From positions 62,001 to 126,000 of the forward strand of contig JAEUVE010000007.1 of assembly GCA_016786865.1 (NCBI GenBank): DNA of 64,000 bases, written 5' to 3'. Position numbers and translations under genes: made by a program. Below, one piece after another: positions 6,545 through 14,729 of this stretch. The DNA is from Sediminibacterium sp. (GTDB taxonomy: Bacteria; Bacteroidota; Bacteroidia; Chitinophagales; Chitinophagaceae). The notes under the pieces were generated by a model. It had not been told where the DNA came from, ran no database searches, and was given only the letters and a program-made list of their open reading frames with translations. Position 1 is the first letter of the stretch; each line of letters starts with the position of its first letter.

Positions 6545-9403
6545 ATGAAAAATATATTGGTTGTATTATTGCTTCTGACTGCTTATGTTCCTGTTCGGGC
6601 ACAGCAAACAGGTACCCTGAAGGGAAAACTGGTTGATACCGTAGGTAAGCAGGTATTGAAAGATGCTTCTGTTACACTGCTGGATGCCAAGGACTCTACC
6701 ATGGAGGTATTCGGGCTTGCTAAATCGGATGGGAGTTTTCTGCTCGAAAACATCAGTCTGGGTGAAATGATTCTGCAGATCAGGTTTCAGGGATATGAGC
6801 CGCTTTTCAGAAAATTACAGTTTACCAAACAACAACACAATATCGACCTGGGGTTGGTATATCTCCAGATGGCTGCAACCGATCTTGGTAATGTAACGGT
6901 GACGCAGTCTCCGATGACCATCAAAAAAGATACCGTGGAGTTCAGTGCTTCTTCTTTCAAAACCAAACCCAATGCAGTAATGGAAGATGTGCTGAAAAAG
7001 CTTCCAGGTGTGCAGGTAGATAAGGATGGGTCTATTAAGGCCCAGGGAGAGAATGTTCAGCGGATACTGGTGGATGGCAAAAGGTTTTTTGGCGACGATC
7101 CCAAGCTGGCAACCAAAAACCTTCCTCCGGATATGATTGATAAAATTCAGGTATTCGATGCCCTGAGCGATCAAAGTGCATTTACCGGGTTTGATGACGG
7201 CAATAGAATTAAAACCATTAATATCACTACCAAAAAAGATAAGCGTAAGGGCTTTTTTGGAAAAGCAGTAGTTGGAGGAGGAGCCGATTCCAAAGAGGGT
7301 AGATTCGACAACAACATCAACCTCAGTCATTTCAATGGCGATATGCAGCTTACGCTGATCGGGCAGGCCAACAACGTGAATAAACAGAATTTCAGTGTAC
7401 AGGATATGCTCGGCTCACTGGGTGGAGGAGGTAATTTTGGTGGAGGAAGAGGTGGCGGCGGCGGTGGTGGCGCTTCTGCCATGAGCGGCTTACTGGGTAC
7501 GGGCGGTGGTGGCGGCATTGTGAATACCTGGGCAGGTGGCCTGAACTACAAGGATGTATGGGGAACCAAAACCCAGGTTTCGGGTAGTTATTTTTTCAAT
7601 GATCAGAAAACGTACCGAGACCAGAACAGTTATACGCAGAACCTGATTCCGGGTAATCCTGATTCATCCATTTTTAATTCGCAATTGCAGCAATCCGTAA
7701 CACATAACCAGAATCACAGGATCAATTTTAATATTGAACACCAGTTTGATTCTTCCAACTCGCTGATTATACGACCCAATGTGAGTTTTCAACAAACCGA
7801 TGCCCAAACAGATCAGACCACTTTCTCTACTAAAGGATCTGCGAAATCACTGAATAATTCCATTGCTTCCACCAACCGGCAGAATGATGGTTACAACGCA
7901 TCGCTGGAAGCTACTTTCCGTCACCGGTTTGCAAAGAAGGGAAGAACGTATTCCATCGCTTTTAATCCGGGCAGAAATATCAACGACGGAAATACTGCTA
8001 ATTATTCCATCAACAATTATTTCAATACTGCCAGTCCTTATTCGGATACCATCAACCAGCGGGGCATAACGAACAGAGATGCCAATACGTTCAATGCAAC
8101 GTTATCTTATACGGAGCCAATTGGCAGGAACCAGATTCTGGAGATCAATTACAACTATAACAGCAATACCAATAACTCCGGTACCAGAACATATGCTTTC
8201 AACGCGCTGAGCGGGCAATATGATAAGGTAGTGGCCAATCTCACCAATGAATTCGAAAACACATTCCAGTCTAACAGGGTAACCCTGAACTACCGTTTGC
8301 AAAATGCCAAATACAATTTCAGTATCGGAACCGGTGTACAGGTTGGGGACCTGACCAGTAAGAATATTACCAAAGACAGTTCCATCTTTCAGCATTTCGT
8401 GAACTTCTTTCCTACCATGAATTTTCGTTACGATTTTTCCAAAACAAAAAATCTGCGGATTTTTTACAATGGCAGAACGGCACAACCCTCTGCCACTCAG
8501 TTGCAACCGGTGATTGATAATTCGAACCCACTGAATATCCGAACAGGTAATCCGGAGCTGAAACAGCAGTTTATTCATACATTCCGGATTTTGTACAATT
8601 CGTTCGATATGTTTACCCAACGGTTGGTATTTGCCACGCTTAATGCCAGCTTTACCTCCAATGATATACAGAACGCTACGGTTTTTCTGGCCAACGGAGC
8701 TCAGTTTACCAAGCCAGTGAATCTGGATGGCACGTACAATATCAATGGATTTTTCAATTACGGCTTCCCGCTGAAAAAACCAAAGAGCAATATCAACCTG
8801 TCTTTGAATCTCAGCAGGTCGCAAAGTCAGACCCTGGTTAATACGCAAAGCAATTACACCCGTAATACCAGTACGGGATTCAATGCTTCCTGGACCACCA
8901 ATCTGAAGGAAAATTTCGACATGAACTTTTCTTCCAATTCTTCTTTCACCTTTGCCCGATATACGCTGCAGCCGCAGCAGAACGGGGATTATTTTACCCA
9001 GACCCTTTCGGCAGAACCTACTTACTACAGTAAGAATGGATGGGTCATTTCCTCCGATTTTAGTTTTGTAAAAAATACGGGCAGGGCCGATGGATACAAT
9101 ACCAGTATACCCTTATGGAGTGCCAGTATTGCCAAACAACTCTTTAAAAAGAAAGAAGGGGAAATTAAATTTTATGTATTTGACCTGTTGAACCAGAATG
9201 TAAGTGTAACCAGGAATATTACCGGAAACACCATTCAGGATGTATCAACCAGGGTGCTCTCCCGTTATTTTATGGTCAGCTTTACTTATAATCTGCGCAG
9301 GTTTGGGGCACAAGGTCAGCAGCAGCGCAATCCAATGATGGATATGTTCCGAGGAAACAGACCTCCGGGTGGAAACAGGATGGTCCGCGACTTCCGGCAA
9401 TAG
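6545..9403 (+). CDS. Outer-membrane beta-barrel protein with carboxypeptidase-like N-terminal domain
   Basis: The 952-residue product has a signal peptide (about 1-19), a carboxypeptidase regulatory-like beta-sandwich (about 22-105, GTLKGKLVDTVGKQVLKDAS), a TonB-receptor-like plug region (NAVMEDVLKKLPGV, RILVDGKRFFGDDP, IDKIQVFD), and a long barrel rich in alternating aromatic strands, as in the OMP_b-brl_3 family. It is related throughout to the protein at 18760-21567. A glycine-rich stretch (7421-7515) interrupts an early barrel segment. The C-terminus does not end in the usual aromatic residue but has a tail after the last strand (YFMVSFTYNL). No SusD partner is adjacent, so it is not a typical glycan-uptake pair. 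The substrate is unknown. Confidence 0.88.
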   Translation: MKNILVVLLLLTAYVPVRAQQTGTLKGKLVDTVGKQVLKDASVTLLDAKDSTMEVFGLAKSDGSFLLENISLGEMILQIRFQGYEPLFRKLQFTKQQHNIDLGLVYLQMAATDLGNVTVTQSPMTIKKDTVEFSASSFKTKPNAVMEDVLKKLPGVQVDKDGSIKAQGENVQRILVDGKRFFGDDPKLATKNLPPDMIDKIQVFDALSDQSAFTGFDDGNRIKTINITTKKDKRKGFFGKAVVGGGADSKEGRFDNNINLSHFNGDMQLTLIGQANNVNKQNFSVQDMLGSLGGGGNFGGGRGGGGGGGASAMSGLLGTGGGGGIVNTWAGGLNYKDVWGTKTQVSGSYFFNDQKTYRDQNSYTQNLIPGNPDSSIFNSQLQQSVTHNQNHRINFNIEHQFDSSNSLIIRPNVSFQQTDAQTDQTTFSTKGSAKSLNNSIASTNRQNDGYNASLEATFRHRFAKKGRTYSIAFNPGRNINDGNTANYSINNYFNTASPYSDTINQRGITNRDANTFNATLSYTEPIGRNQILEINYNYNSNTNNSGTRTYAFNALSGQYDKVVANLTNEFENTFQSNRVTLNYRLQNAKYNFSIGTGVQVGDLTSKNITKDSSIFQHFVNFFPTMNFRYDFSKTKNLRIFYNGRTAQPSATQLQPVIDNSNPLNIRTGNPELKQQFIHTFRILYNSFDMFTQRLVFATLNASFTSNDIQNATVFLANGAQFTKPVNLDGTYNINGFFNYGFPLKKPKSNINLSLNLSRSQSQTLVNTQSNYTRNTSTGFNASWTTNLKENFDMNFSSNSSFTFARYTLQPQQNGDYFTQTLSAEPTYYSKNGWVISSDFSFVKNTGRADGYNTSIPLWSASIAKQLFKKKEGEIKFYVFDLLNQNVSVTRNITGNTIQDVSTRVLSRYFMVSFTYNLRRFGAQGQQQRNPMMDMFRGNRPPGGNRMVRDFRQ
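7421..7515 (+). repeat. Glycine-codon low-complexity tract inside the barrel gene
   Basis: Repeated GGN codons encode three glycine runs separated by short spacers, the second run being seven residues long. The paralogue at 18760 has a different, less glycine-rich insert here, so this is a variable loop or turn and a likely site of length variation. Confidence 0.6.
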
Positions 9404-9482
9404 AAAATGCGGTTCCGGGCTTATTTACCGGGGTTAATTTTTTGTATTTTCTTAAAATTGACCATTTATATCTTAAAAGTGC

Positions 9483-9490
9483 TAATTTTA
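9483..9490 (+). promoter_or_regulatory. Possible -7 box for the arginine operon leader
   Basis: TAATTTTA matches TAnnTTTG at 7 of 8 positions, with a TTG at 9458-9460 as a possible -33 element at a long spacing of 22. It would start a transcript just before the leader peptide ATG at 9506. Confidence 0.35.
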
Positions 9491-9505
9491 CCCTCTCAAA
9501 TCAAA

Positions 9506-9613
9506 ATGGCAATAGCAAATACATACCATTTTATCCCGACTGGCCGTTCACATTCTGCTGAACCGGTAAGTTTCCCGTTTGTCGTATTGCCGCGACCTCG
9601 ACGCGGTTTCTGA
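9506..9613 (+). CDS. Putative arginine operon leader peptide
   Basis: A 35-codon open frame starts 15 nt after a -7-like box and ends LPRPRRGF followed by TGA. Three of the last six sense codons are Arg (CGA, CGA, CGC), and the gene precedes a complete arginine operon by 99 nt. The Arg codons lie within a 5-bp hairpin (9590-9606) and the stop codon lies in the 5' arm of a second hairpin (9610-9645). A GC-rich element with a T-rich tract comes next (9675-9699). This is the layout of ribosome-mediated transcription attenuation: the ribosome would stall at Arg codons when charged tRNA-Arg is short. The residues before the Arg cluster look like no known protein. Function is inferred from layout only. 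Confidence 0.6.
   Translation: MAIANTYHFIPTGRSHSAEPVSFPFVVLPRPRRGF
9590..9606 (+). promoter_or_regulatory. Hairpin over the Arg codons of the leader
   Basis: CCGCG (9590-9594) pairs with CGCGG (9602-9606) around a 7-nt loop. It contains the three clustered Arg codons, so a translating ribosome would have to open it. Confidence 0.5.
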
Positions 9614-9645
9614 TAGGACGAGCAACTGGCACTTGCCCCTATCAG
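9610..9645 (+). promoter_or_regulatory. Second leader hairpin starting at the leader stop codon
   Basis: CTGATAGG (9610-9617) pairs perfectly with CCTATCAG (9638-9645), with inner pairing GCAA (9622-9625) to TTGC (9633-9636). The TGA stop (9611-9613) is inside the 5' arm, so a terminating ribosome would block it while one stalled on the Arg codons would not. It is a candidate regulatory (anti)terminator. Confidence 0.55.
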
Positions 9646-9674
9646 TGGAAATTTCCCCGAAAGTGAACCAGGCA

Positions 9675-9699
9675 GAGGGCCCCCTCGATCATTCTTTTT
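9675..9699 (+). terminator. Possible attenuator terminator before the arginine operon
   Basis: GAGG (9675-9678) can pair with CCTC (9683-9686) around GCCC, followed by a T-rich tract (9691-9699). The stem is short. GGGC at 9677-9680 could instead pair with GCCC at 9635-9638, part of or next to the 3' arm of the upstream hairpin. The exact fold needs computation. Confidence 0.3.
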
Positions 9700-9712
9700 A
9701 ATTATTAGCAAG

Positions 9713-10387
9713 TTGGAACAGCAAATCATTGTTCGTGTAGCAAACAGCAACGATACACAGTATGCAAAGATCATTACAGATGAGATGGAATCATCTGCAA
9801 AGGCAAGAGGTACCGGAATAGCCAAGAGAAGCCCGGATTATGTTGCAAAGAAAATGGAAGAAGGCAAGGCCGTTATTGCCCTCGAAGCCAATGGAGACTG
9901 GGTAGGATTCTGTTATATAGAAGTGTGGGGACACGAACAGTTTGTAGCGAACAGCGGACTCATTGTTTCTCCAAAATACCGGAAAAGCGGGGTTGCCAAA
10001 CAGATTAAGCAAACCATCTTTAATCTTTCCAGACAGAAATATCCCAACGCTAAAATTTTTGGATTAACCACCGGATTGGCAGTGATGAAAATCAACAGCG
10101 ACCTGGGTTATGAACCGGTTACATACAGTGAACTAACCGATGATGAAGAATTCTGGGCAGGTTGTAAAAGCTGCGTGAATTATGATATTCTGATGAGCAA
10201 GAACAGAAAGAACTGTATGTGTACTGCCATGCTTTACGATCCTGCAGATCATTATGAGCCAGCCGAAACCTCTGCAGATTTCAAGCAGAACTCCAAGCTG
10301 TATGAGCGTTTCATGAAACTGAAGCAGAGTAAGCTGATGAATATCTTCAGAAAGAAAACATTGTTGAGCATATTTTTTAATTTATAA
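9713..10387 (+). CDS. GNAT N-acyltransferase, candidate first enzyme of arginine synthesis
   Basis: This 224-residue protein has a GNAT fold: a strand and loop GLIVSPKYRKSGVAKQ (residues 82-97) carrying the acyl-CoA pyrophosphate-binding turn, preceded by WVGFCYIEVW. A C-terminal extension holds four cysteines (Cys151, Cys154, Cys168, Cys170: CKSC and CMC), a possible metal site. It is the first structural gene of the arginine operon, 11 nt before argG, and no argA or argJ is present. It is therefore a good candidate for the glutamate N-acyltransferase that starts the pathway; this is inference from position. The start is a TTG at 9713; no ATG in frame fits better. Confidence 0.75.
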   Translation: MEQQIIVRVANSNDTQYAKIITDEMESSAKARGTGIAKRSPDYVAKKMEEGKAVIALEANGDWVGFCYIEVWGHEQFVANSGLIVSPKYRKSGVAKQIKQTIFNLSRQKYPNAKIFGLTTGLAVMKINSDLGYEPVTYSELTDDEEFWAGCKSCVNYDILMSKNRKNCMCTAMLYDPADHYEPAETSADFKQNSKLYERFMKLKQSKLMNIFRKKTLLSIFFNL

Positions 10388-10398
10388 ACTGGAGTAAC

Positions 10399-11601
10399 AT
10401 GCAATCGAAAAAACTGGTACTGGGATTCAGCGGAGGCTTGGACACCACTTATTGCGCAATCTATTTGTCGCAGGAAAAAGGGTATGAAGTGCATAGTGTA
10501 ATTGTAAACACCGGAGGCTTCAGCGAAGCTGAACTGCAGCATATCGAAAAACATGCCTATGCCCTGGGAGTAAAAACACATACCACCATTGATGCAGTAA
10601 AAACTTATTACGATAAGATTGTTAAATACCTGATTTACGGCAATGTATTGAAAAACAATACCTATCCGCTGAGTGTAAGTGCAGAGCGATTGAGCCAGGC
10701 AGTTCATATTGCAGAACATGCCAAAAAAATGGGCGCTGTTGCAGTAGCGCATGGAAGTACCGGAGCCGGAAACGACCAGGTACGTTTCGACATGATTTTT
10801 CATATCATGATTCCCGAGTTGGAAATTCTTACGCCGATCCGGGATCTGAAAATCAGCCGCGAAGCTGAAATTGAATACCTGAAATCGAAAGGGGTTGAAA
10901 TGAATTTTGGTAAAGCAGCCTATTCCATCAATAAAGGCCTTTGGGGAACCAGTGTGGGAGGAAGAGAAACCCTGCATTCAAAAGGCGTTTTGCCAGAAGA
11001 AGCCTGGCCTACACAGGTTACCAAAACCGGATCTGAAGAAGTTAAAATCCACTTTGAAAAAGGGGAAATCACCATGATCAATAACCAGGCTTTTGATCAC
11101 CCTGCTCATGCTATTCAATACCTGCAGTTACTGGCTGGTCCTTATGGTATTGGCAGAGACATACACGTGGGCGACACAATCATTGGTATCAAGGGACGGG
11201 TAGGTTTTGAAGCAGCCGCTCCAGTGGTGATTCTGAAAGCACATCACGCCTTGGAAAAGCATGTTCTAACCAAGTGGCAGTTGAGCTGGAAGGAACAACT
11301 GGCGCATTTTTACGGCAACTGGCTGCATGAAGGGCAAATCCTCGATCCTGTTATGCGAGATATTGAAGCATATCTGGAAAATTCTCAGGCACATGTAACC
11401 GGAGATGTTTTTGTACAGCTGATGCCTTACCGTTTCCAGGTAATTGGTATCGAATCTGCATACGATCTGATGAGCAGCAAATTTGGGCATTACGGCGAAA
11501 TGAATACCGGCTGGAGTGGAGAAGATGTTCGCGGTTTCTCCAAAATCTTTGCCAACCAGATTGTTATTTATAACAGCATTAAAGCCTCTGCCAATGATTA
11601 A
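10399..11601 (+). CDS. argG: Argininosuccinate synthase
   Basis: ArgG joins citrulline and aspartate using ATP. The 400-residue product has the ATP-pyrophosphatase loop SGGLDTT (residues 11-17), VAHGSTGAGNDQVRFD for ATP and citrulline contact, and SINKGLWGTSVGGRE. Length is normal for the family. It follows the GNAT gene by 11 nt and its end overlaps argC by 8 nt (ATG at 11594 inside the argG 3' end), pointing to one transcript with coupled translation. Confidence 0.96.
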   Translation: MQSKKLVLGFSGGLDTTYCAIYLSQEKGYEVHSVIVNTGGFSEAELQHIEKHAYALGVKTHTTIDAVKTYYDKIVKYLIYGNVLKNNTYPLSVSAERLSQAVHIAEHAKKMGAVAVAHGSTGAGNDQVRFDMIFHIMIPELEILTPIRDLKISREAEIEYLKSKGVEMNFGKAAYSINKGLWGTSVGGRETLHSKGVLPEEAWPTQVTKTGSEEVKIHFEKGEITMINNQAFDHPAHAIQYLQLLAGPYGIGRDIHVGDTIIGIKGRVGFEAAAPVVILKAHHALEKHVLTKWQLSWKEQLAHFYGNWLHEGQILDPVMRDIEAYLENSQAHVTGDVFVQLMPYRFQVIGIESAYDLMSSKFGHYGEMNTGWSGEDVRGFSKIFANQIVIYNSIKASAND

Positions 11602-12589
11602 GGCGGGAATAGCGGGAGGCGCCGGGTATACCGGTGGTGAATTGATCCGTTTGCTGATTAATCATCCGGATGTGGAATTGTCTTTTGTATTGAGCGCCAG
11701 TAATGCCGGAAACCCCCTCAGCAAAGTACATGCAGATCTGTTAGGCGAAACCGATATGCGGTTTACCAATCAGCTCAGCACCGATATAGACGTTTTATTT
11801 CTTTGTGTGGGTCATGGAGATGCCCGAAAATTTCTGACGGAAAATGCAGTTCCCGATACCGTGAAAGTGATTGATCTTTCTCAGGATTTCAGGTTGGCAC
11901 AAAACGCTTCGTTTGGTAACAGAACATTTGTTTACGGGCTCCCTGAACTTAATAAGGCTGACATCCGGAAAGCAGGTAATATTGCCAATCCGGGTTGCTT
12001 TGCAACGGCTATACAGCTGGGTTTGTTGCCCCTGGCCAAAGCAGGTATTCTGGGAGATGTATATACAACCGGTATTACCGGATCTACCGGAGCCGGGCAG
12101 GGGCTGAGTAATACGTCACATTTCAGCTGGAGAGCCAATAATATACAGGCATATAAATCGCTTTCGCATCAGCATATATACGAAATCACTCAATCCATCA
12201 ACCAGTTGCAGCAGGAGGATCCGCTATCTGTATCAGGCGAAGGCCGCGGTGTTCGCTTTGTTCCATGGAGAGGCGATTTTACCCGTGGTATTTATGTGAG
12301 TTCCGTAATTGATTGCGGGCTGCCACTGGAAGAAATCAAAAAGCTGTTCAGGGAGTTCTACCAGGATGCGGCATTCACCCATTTCAGTGATACGATGATC
12401 GACCTGAAGCAGGTAGTGAATACCAATAAATGCCTGGTACATGTAGAGAAGCAGGGCAATAAACTGGTGGTGCACAGCGCCATCGATAACCTGTTGAAAG
12501 GAGCAAGCGGACAGGCTGTTCAGAACATGAACCTCCTGTTTGGATTAACCGAAAAAACCGGATTAAAACTGAAAGCCAATTATTTTTAA
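11594..12589 (+). CDS. argC: N-acyl-gamma-glutamyl-phosphate reductase
   Basis: ArgC reduces the acylglutamyl phosphate to the semialdehyde with NADPH. The 331-residue product begins IKAGIAGGAGYTGGEL, the nucleotide-binding glycine loop, and has the catalytic cysteine in NPGCFATA (Cys135), with SGTGA-type loop TGSTGAGQG and a histidine in THISHFSW-like context (NTSHFSW). The start at 11594 was chosen because the glycine-rich loop then begins at residue 5, as in homologues; an upstream in-frame ATG would lie deep inside argG. In a succinylated version of the pathway the same enzyme would use N-succinylglutamyl phosphate. Confidence 0.95.
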   Translation: MIKAGIAGGAGYTGGELIRLLINHPDVELSFVLSASNAGNPLSKVHADLLGETDMRFTNQLSTDIDVLFLCVGHGDARKFLTENAVPDTVKVIDLSQDFRLAQNASFGNRTFVYGLPELNKADIRKAGNIANPGCFATAIQLGLLPLAKAGILGDVYTTGITGSTGAGQGLSNTSHFSWRANNIQAYKSLSHQHIYEITQSINQLQQEDPLSVSGEGRGVRFVPWRGDFTRGIYVSSVIDCGLPLEEIKKLFREFYQDAAFTHFSDTMIDLKQVVNTNKCLVHVEKQGNKLVVHSAIDNLLKGASGQAVQNMNLLFGLTEKTGLKLKANYF

Positions 12590-12593
12590 GACT

Positions 12594-13745
12594 ATGAAAT
12601 TATTTGATGTATACCCGCTGAATAATATTGCTATTACCAGAGCGCTTGGTTCCTATGTGTGGGATGATCAGGGGGTTCAATACCTGGATATGTATGGCGG
12701 ACATGCTGTAATCAGTATTGGTCATACCCATCCGCACTGGGTAAGAAGGATTGAGGAACAGTTGGAAAAAATTGCTTTTTATTCCAATTCTGTGATAATC
12801 CCTGTACAGCAGCAACTGGCCGATAAGCTGGCACAGGTAAGCGGTAAGCAAGATTACCAGCTTTTTCTTTGCAACAGTGGTGCAGAAGCCAACGAGAATG
12901 CTTTGAAGCTGGCTTCTTTTCATACCGGTCGTAAAAAAATCGTGGCATTCAGTAAATCATTTCATGGAAGAACTTCACTGGCAGTGGCTGTTACAGATAA
13001 CCCTTCCATTGTAGCACCTGTGAATGAAACGGAAAATGTTATTTTTCTTCCTTTCAATGATGTGGATGCCCTGAAAGCTTGCTTTCAGAAAGAAGGCGAT
13101 AAGATTGCAGCTGTTATTACCGAAGGTATTCAGGGAGTTGGCGGTATCAATGTGGCATCCGATGGATTTCTTCAGACGATTCGCGCACTTTGCGACGAAC
13201 ATGGCGCCGTATTTATTGCGGACAGTGTGCAATGTGGTTATGGAAGAAGTGGTCATTTCTTTGCACATGATGGCGCCGGTATTCAGGCGGATATTTATTC
13301 TATGGCAAAAGGTATGGGTAACGGTTTTCCGATTGGAGGAATCCTGATTGCTCCACATATAAAGCCCAAACATGGTATGCTGGGGACCACTTTTGGCGGT
13401 AATCACCTGGCTTGTGCAGCTGCACTGGCTGTGCTCGAAGTAATAGAGCAGGAGAACCTGATCAGTATGGCCAAGCAGCGGGGAATGTACCTGATGAACC
13501 AGTTGAAAGCCATCGAAGGAATTGATCATGTAAGGGGTAAAGGTCTGATGATTGGCTTTGATGTTCCCGAGAAACTGAAGGGGTTGAAGAAGCAATTACT
13601 AACTGAACATAATGTGTTTACCGGAGAAGCAAAACCGAATGTGATCCGACTACTTCCATCATTGGCATTGTCCAGAAAACAGGCCGATGAATTTTTGGAT
13701 GCTTTGAAAGAGTCTATTCAGGAGCTTCTTCAAAATGAAGGATAA
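12594..13745 (+). CDS. argD: Acylornithine aminotransferase
   Basis: ArgD is a PLP-dependent class III aminotransferase that converts acylglutamate semialdehyde and glutamate to acylornithine. The 383-residue product shows SGAEANENALKLA (residues 95-107), SFHGRTSLA, the aspartate that contacts the pyridine nitrogen in FIADSVQ, and the internal aldimine lysine in YSMAKGMGNG (Lys239). It lies 4 nt after argC and 3 nt before argF'. Whether the acyl group is acetyl or succinyl cannot be read from this gene; the ArgF' residue points to succinyl. Confidence 0.94.
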   Translation: MKLFDVYPLNNIAITRALGSYVWDDQGVQYLDMYGGHAVISIGHTHPHWVRRIEEQLEKIAFYSNSVIIPVQQQLADKLAQVSGKQDYQLFLCNSGAEANENALKLASFHTGRKKIVAFSKSFHGRTSLAVAVTDNPSIVAPVNETENVIFLPFNDVDALKACFQKEGDKIAAVITEGIQGVGGINVASDGFLQTIRALCDEHGAVFIADSVQCGYGRSGHFFAHDGAGIQADIYSMAKGMGNGFPIGGILIAPHIKPKHGMLGTTFGGNHLACAAALAVLEVIEQENLISMAKQRGMYLMNQLKAIEGIDHVRGKGLMIGFDVPEKLKGLKKQLLTEHNVFTGEAKPNVIRLLPSLALSRKQADEFLDALKESIQELLQNEG

Positions 13746-13748
13746 TAT

Positions 13749-14723
13749 ATGCAACAGTTTATTTCCGTAAATGATGTAACCAACATCAATGCGCTGGTTA
13801 AAAAAGCGCTTGCTTACAAGCAGAATCCATATATGGATCATCACCTTGGTAAAGGCAAACGAATTGGTTTGTTGTTTTTGAATCCCAGTTTGAGAACCAG
13901 GTTGAGCACACAGGTGGCTGCTTCTAACCTTGGAATGGAAGCGGTTGTTTTTAACGTAGATAAAGAAGGTTGGGCGCTTGAGTTCGAAGAGGGCGCCATT
14001 ATGAGCGGTAATACAGTAGAACACATTAAGGATGCTGCACCGATCCTGGGTCAGTATTTTGATATACTCGCCATCAGAACATTTCCCTCGCTGAAAAACA
14101 GAATTGATGATTACAGTGAAATGTACATTACGCAGTTCATTAAATATGCCGGTGTTCCTGTAGTGAGTCTCGAGAGCGCTACCCTGCATCCGCTTCAATC
14201 ATTTACCGATATCATTACTATTCAGGAGGAAATGAATAGTCGGCCGGAAAAATTTGCTTTGCGTAAGCCCAAAGTGGTACTCACCTGGGCTCCGCATGTT
14301 AAGCCGCTTCCGCAGTGTGTGGCCAATAGCTTTGCCCAGTGGGTAAATGCATGGGAGGGTGCTACTTTTGTAATTACGCATCCGCATGATTATGAACTTT
14401 CTGATCAGTTCACCAGGGGGGCAACCATTATGCACAACCAGGATGCCGCGTTGAAAGATGCCGACTTTGTATATGTAAAAAACTGGAGTACCTATCATGA
14501 TTATGGCAAGATTTACGAAAATGATCCTGCCTGGATGCTCACTGAAGAAAAAATGAAAGTAACGAATGATGCTAAAGTGATGCATTGCCTGCCTGTTAGG
14601 AGAAATGTTGAACTCAGCGATGAAATACTGGATGGTACGCACAGCCTGGTTACCCGCCAGGCAGGAAACAGGGTATGGGCTGCACAAACCGTACTCTCGG
14701 GAATATTGAAAACAGCCAAATAA
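13749..14723 (+). CDS. argF': N-acylornithine carbamoyltransferase, predicted N-succinylornithine type
   Basis: The 324-residue product belongs to the acylornithine branch of transcarbamylases (as in Bacteroides and Xanthomonas), not the classical ornithine branch. It has the carbamoyl-phosphate motif PSLRTRLS (residues 46-53), HPLQSF, and HCLPVRRN near residue 280. In characterised enzymes of this branch one residue sets the acyl group: Glu92 in the acetylornithine enzyme of Xanthomonas and Pro90 in the succinylornithine enzyme of Bacteroides. The aligned residue here is Val90 (in GNTVEH), and lacks the acidic side chain, so N-succinylornithine is predicted. It sits between argD and argB with 3 and 6 nt gaps. 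Confidence 0.9.
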   Translation: MQQFISVNDVTNINALVKKALAYKQNPYMDHHLGKGKRIGLLFLNPSLRTRLSTQVAASNLGMEAVVFNVDKEGWALEFEEGAIMSGNTVEHIKDAAPILGQYFDILAIRTFPSLKNRIDDYSEMYITQFIKYAGVPVVSLESATLHPLQSFTDIITIQEEMNSRPEKFALRKPKVVLTWAPHVKPLPQCVANSFAQWVNAWEGATFVITHPHDYELSDQFTRGATIMHNQDAALKDADFVYVKNWSTYHDYGKIYENDPAWMLTEEKMKVTNDAKVMHCLPVRRNVELSDEILDGTHSLVTRQAGNRVWAAQTVLSGILKTAK

Positions 14724-14729
14724 TCTTTT

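Noticed and set aside
8102..8848. 248-codon minus-strand open frame
   Set aside because: Antisense to the barrel gene at 6545; it reflects the codon pattern of that gene.
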